Below, piece after piece: positions 24,548 through 25,210 of a DNA stretch of 25,210 nucleotides. The position numbers and the translations under genes are program-made. Source of the DNA: Ignatzschineria sp. (lineage in GTDB: Bacteria; Pseudomonadota; Gammaproteobacteria; Cardiobacteriales; Wohlfahrtiimonadaceae); contig JASLEF010000079.1 of NCBI GenBank assembly GCA_030151245.1, positions 1 through 25,210 on the forward strand. Reading direction: 5' to 3'. The notes under the pieces are model-generated. The model saw only the letters and a list, made by a program, of their open reading frames with translations. It had not been told where the DNA came from and searched no databases. Position 1 is the stretch's first letter, and every line of letters begins with the position of its first letter.

Positions 24548-25210
24548 ATGACAAAAGAACTCCTTTTAATCGGTGATTTTGCCGGCGTTGGCAAGGTCTC
24601 CTTTTCTGTAATGACCCCGCTCTTAACAAAGCCCAATCGAACCTTGAATTATCTACCGACTGCGGTCGTTTCCAATAGTTTCGATTATGGAGATGCCGTG
24701 GTTCATGAATTGACTGATTTTATGGATCAAACAGTCAATATGTGGCAAAAGCATGGTTTTAAGTTTGATCTTGTCACGACAGGGTTTATCTTCTCTCCAG
24801 AGCAAGTTGCCATTATTCAACGTTTATTAGAAGCGCAACCCCAAAGGCCCTATCTTATTGCCGATCCTATTATGGGCGATTTGGGAGAGCTCTATGCGGG
24901 TTTAAGTACAGAGCTCGTTGCAGGAGTACGCGCAATGCTTCCCTTAGCGGATCTTATTATCCCGAATCTGACAGAAGCGCTACTGATTCTTGGCAAGGAG
25001 GCGCTCTATCAAAATGCGACCGAAGCACAAGTGCTTACATGGATGGAGGAGCTACATGCGCTCGGCGCGAAATCTATTCTCATCACGAGTGTCGAGCTCG
25101 ATGGCGAATTTTATATCTTTGGTTATAGTGATGCAGAAAAATGCACCTTTAAAGTCCCTTATCAAATGATCCCCATTCATTTTGGAGGGACCGGTGATAT
25201 CTTCACCTCT
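24548..25210 (+). CDS. Pyridoxal/pyridoxamine kinase-like protein (3' end outside window)
   Basis: The first 221 codons of a ribokinase-superfamily kinase are present, with the frame open to the window end. GDFAGVGKVSF (9-19) corresponds to the N-terminal substrate-binding motif of PdxK/PdxY proteins, followed by LPTAVVSNSFDYG (36-48). DPIMGD is the phosphate-binding strand, NLTEALLI is the PNxxEA segment, and GGTGDIF (213-219) carries the anion hole and catalytic Asp217. Such enzymes phosphorylate pyridoxal, pyridoxine or pyridoxamine for PLP salvage in the cytoplasm. It looks closer to the pyridoxamine-kinase type often seen in Firmicutes and Bacteroidetes than to E. coli PdxK, a judgement from memory. 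An in-frame TAG at 24536 fixes the ATG at 24548 as the first possible ATG start; the ribosome-binding site is weak (AGAAG about 13 bases upstream). Which B6 vitamer is used cannot be told. Confidence 0.82.
   Translation, partial: MTKELLLIGDFAGVGKVSFSVMTPLLTKPNRTLNYLPTAVVSNSFDYGDAVVHELTDFMDQTVNMWQKHGFKFDLVTTGFIFSPEQVAIIQRLLEAQPQRPYLIADPIMGDLGELYAGLSTELVAGVRAMLPLADLIIPNLTEALLILGKEALYQNATEAQVLTWMEELHALGAKSILITSVELDGEFYIFGYSDAEKCTFKVPYQMIPIHFGGTGDIFTS

Overview
This window is chromosomal DNA from an AT-rich, Gram-negative proteobacterium, most likely a gammaproteobacterium. Three gene neighbourhoods support this: a yhiI-rbbA-yhhJ type membrane-fusion/ABC cluster, tesA divergent from ybbA-ybbP as in Escherichia coli, and an operon pairing short PutA with PutP. 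The low-GC codon use and a PutA without a DNA-binding domain would fit a Cardiobacteriales-like genus (Ignatzschineria, Wohlfahrtiimonas), but that placement is a guess from memory and no marker gene here settles it. No tRNA, rRNA, CRISPR array, insertion sequence or prophage gene was seen.

Layout. At 1-1170 is the 3' part of alaS, closed by a strong terminator. At 1316-2506 is an M20 amidohydrolase, also with its own terminator. An AT-rich gene-free stretch (2507-3342) then leads into a three-gene efflux-type operon, 3343-8448: a HlyD-family adaptor, a double-NBD ABC protein with a C-terminal membrane domain (RbbA-like), and an ABC-2 permease (YhhJ-like). A bidirectional terminator separates it from a convergent small methyltransferase on the minus strand (8564-9124). 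Next come fumC (9490-10887, terminator) and, after a 572-base gap with a perfect 17-base palindrome, putA-putP (11460-16264, terminator). On the minus strand lie the YbbP-like permease and YbbA-like ATPase (19715 down to 16541, genes overlapping by 8 bases), divergent from tesA (19895-20515). After a 601-base gap with an unusual G-free tract come an Fsr-like MFS exporter (21117-22319), a membrane-anchored pentapeptide-repeat protein (22420-24372), and the 5' part of a pyridoxal/pyridoxamine kinase-like gene that runs off the end (24548-25210).

How the genes work together. PutP imports proline with Na+, and PutA oxidises it in two steps to glutamate while feeding electrons to the membrane. FumC, next door, is a TCA-cycle enzyme that could serve the same carbon flow. 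The adaptor/ABC operon looks like a complete inner-membrane and periplasmic part of a tripartite exporter, with no outer-membrane channel visible here. YbbA/YbbP and TesA are conserved neighbours whose shared physiological role is not firmly established.

Most coding content is ordinary. The best leads are: (1) the predicted asymmetry of the two ATP sites in the RbbA-like protein; (2) operator-like palindromes and leader structures upstream of putA and fumC; (3) the G-free, rut-like leader of the Fsr-like gene; and (4) the pentapeptide-repeat membrane protein of unknown function with a well-formed promoter bracketed by inverted half-sites. I did not find a clearly new multi-gene system.
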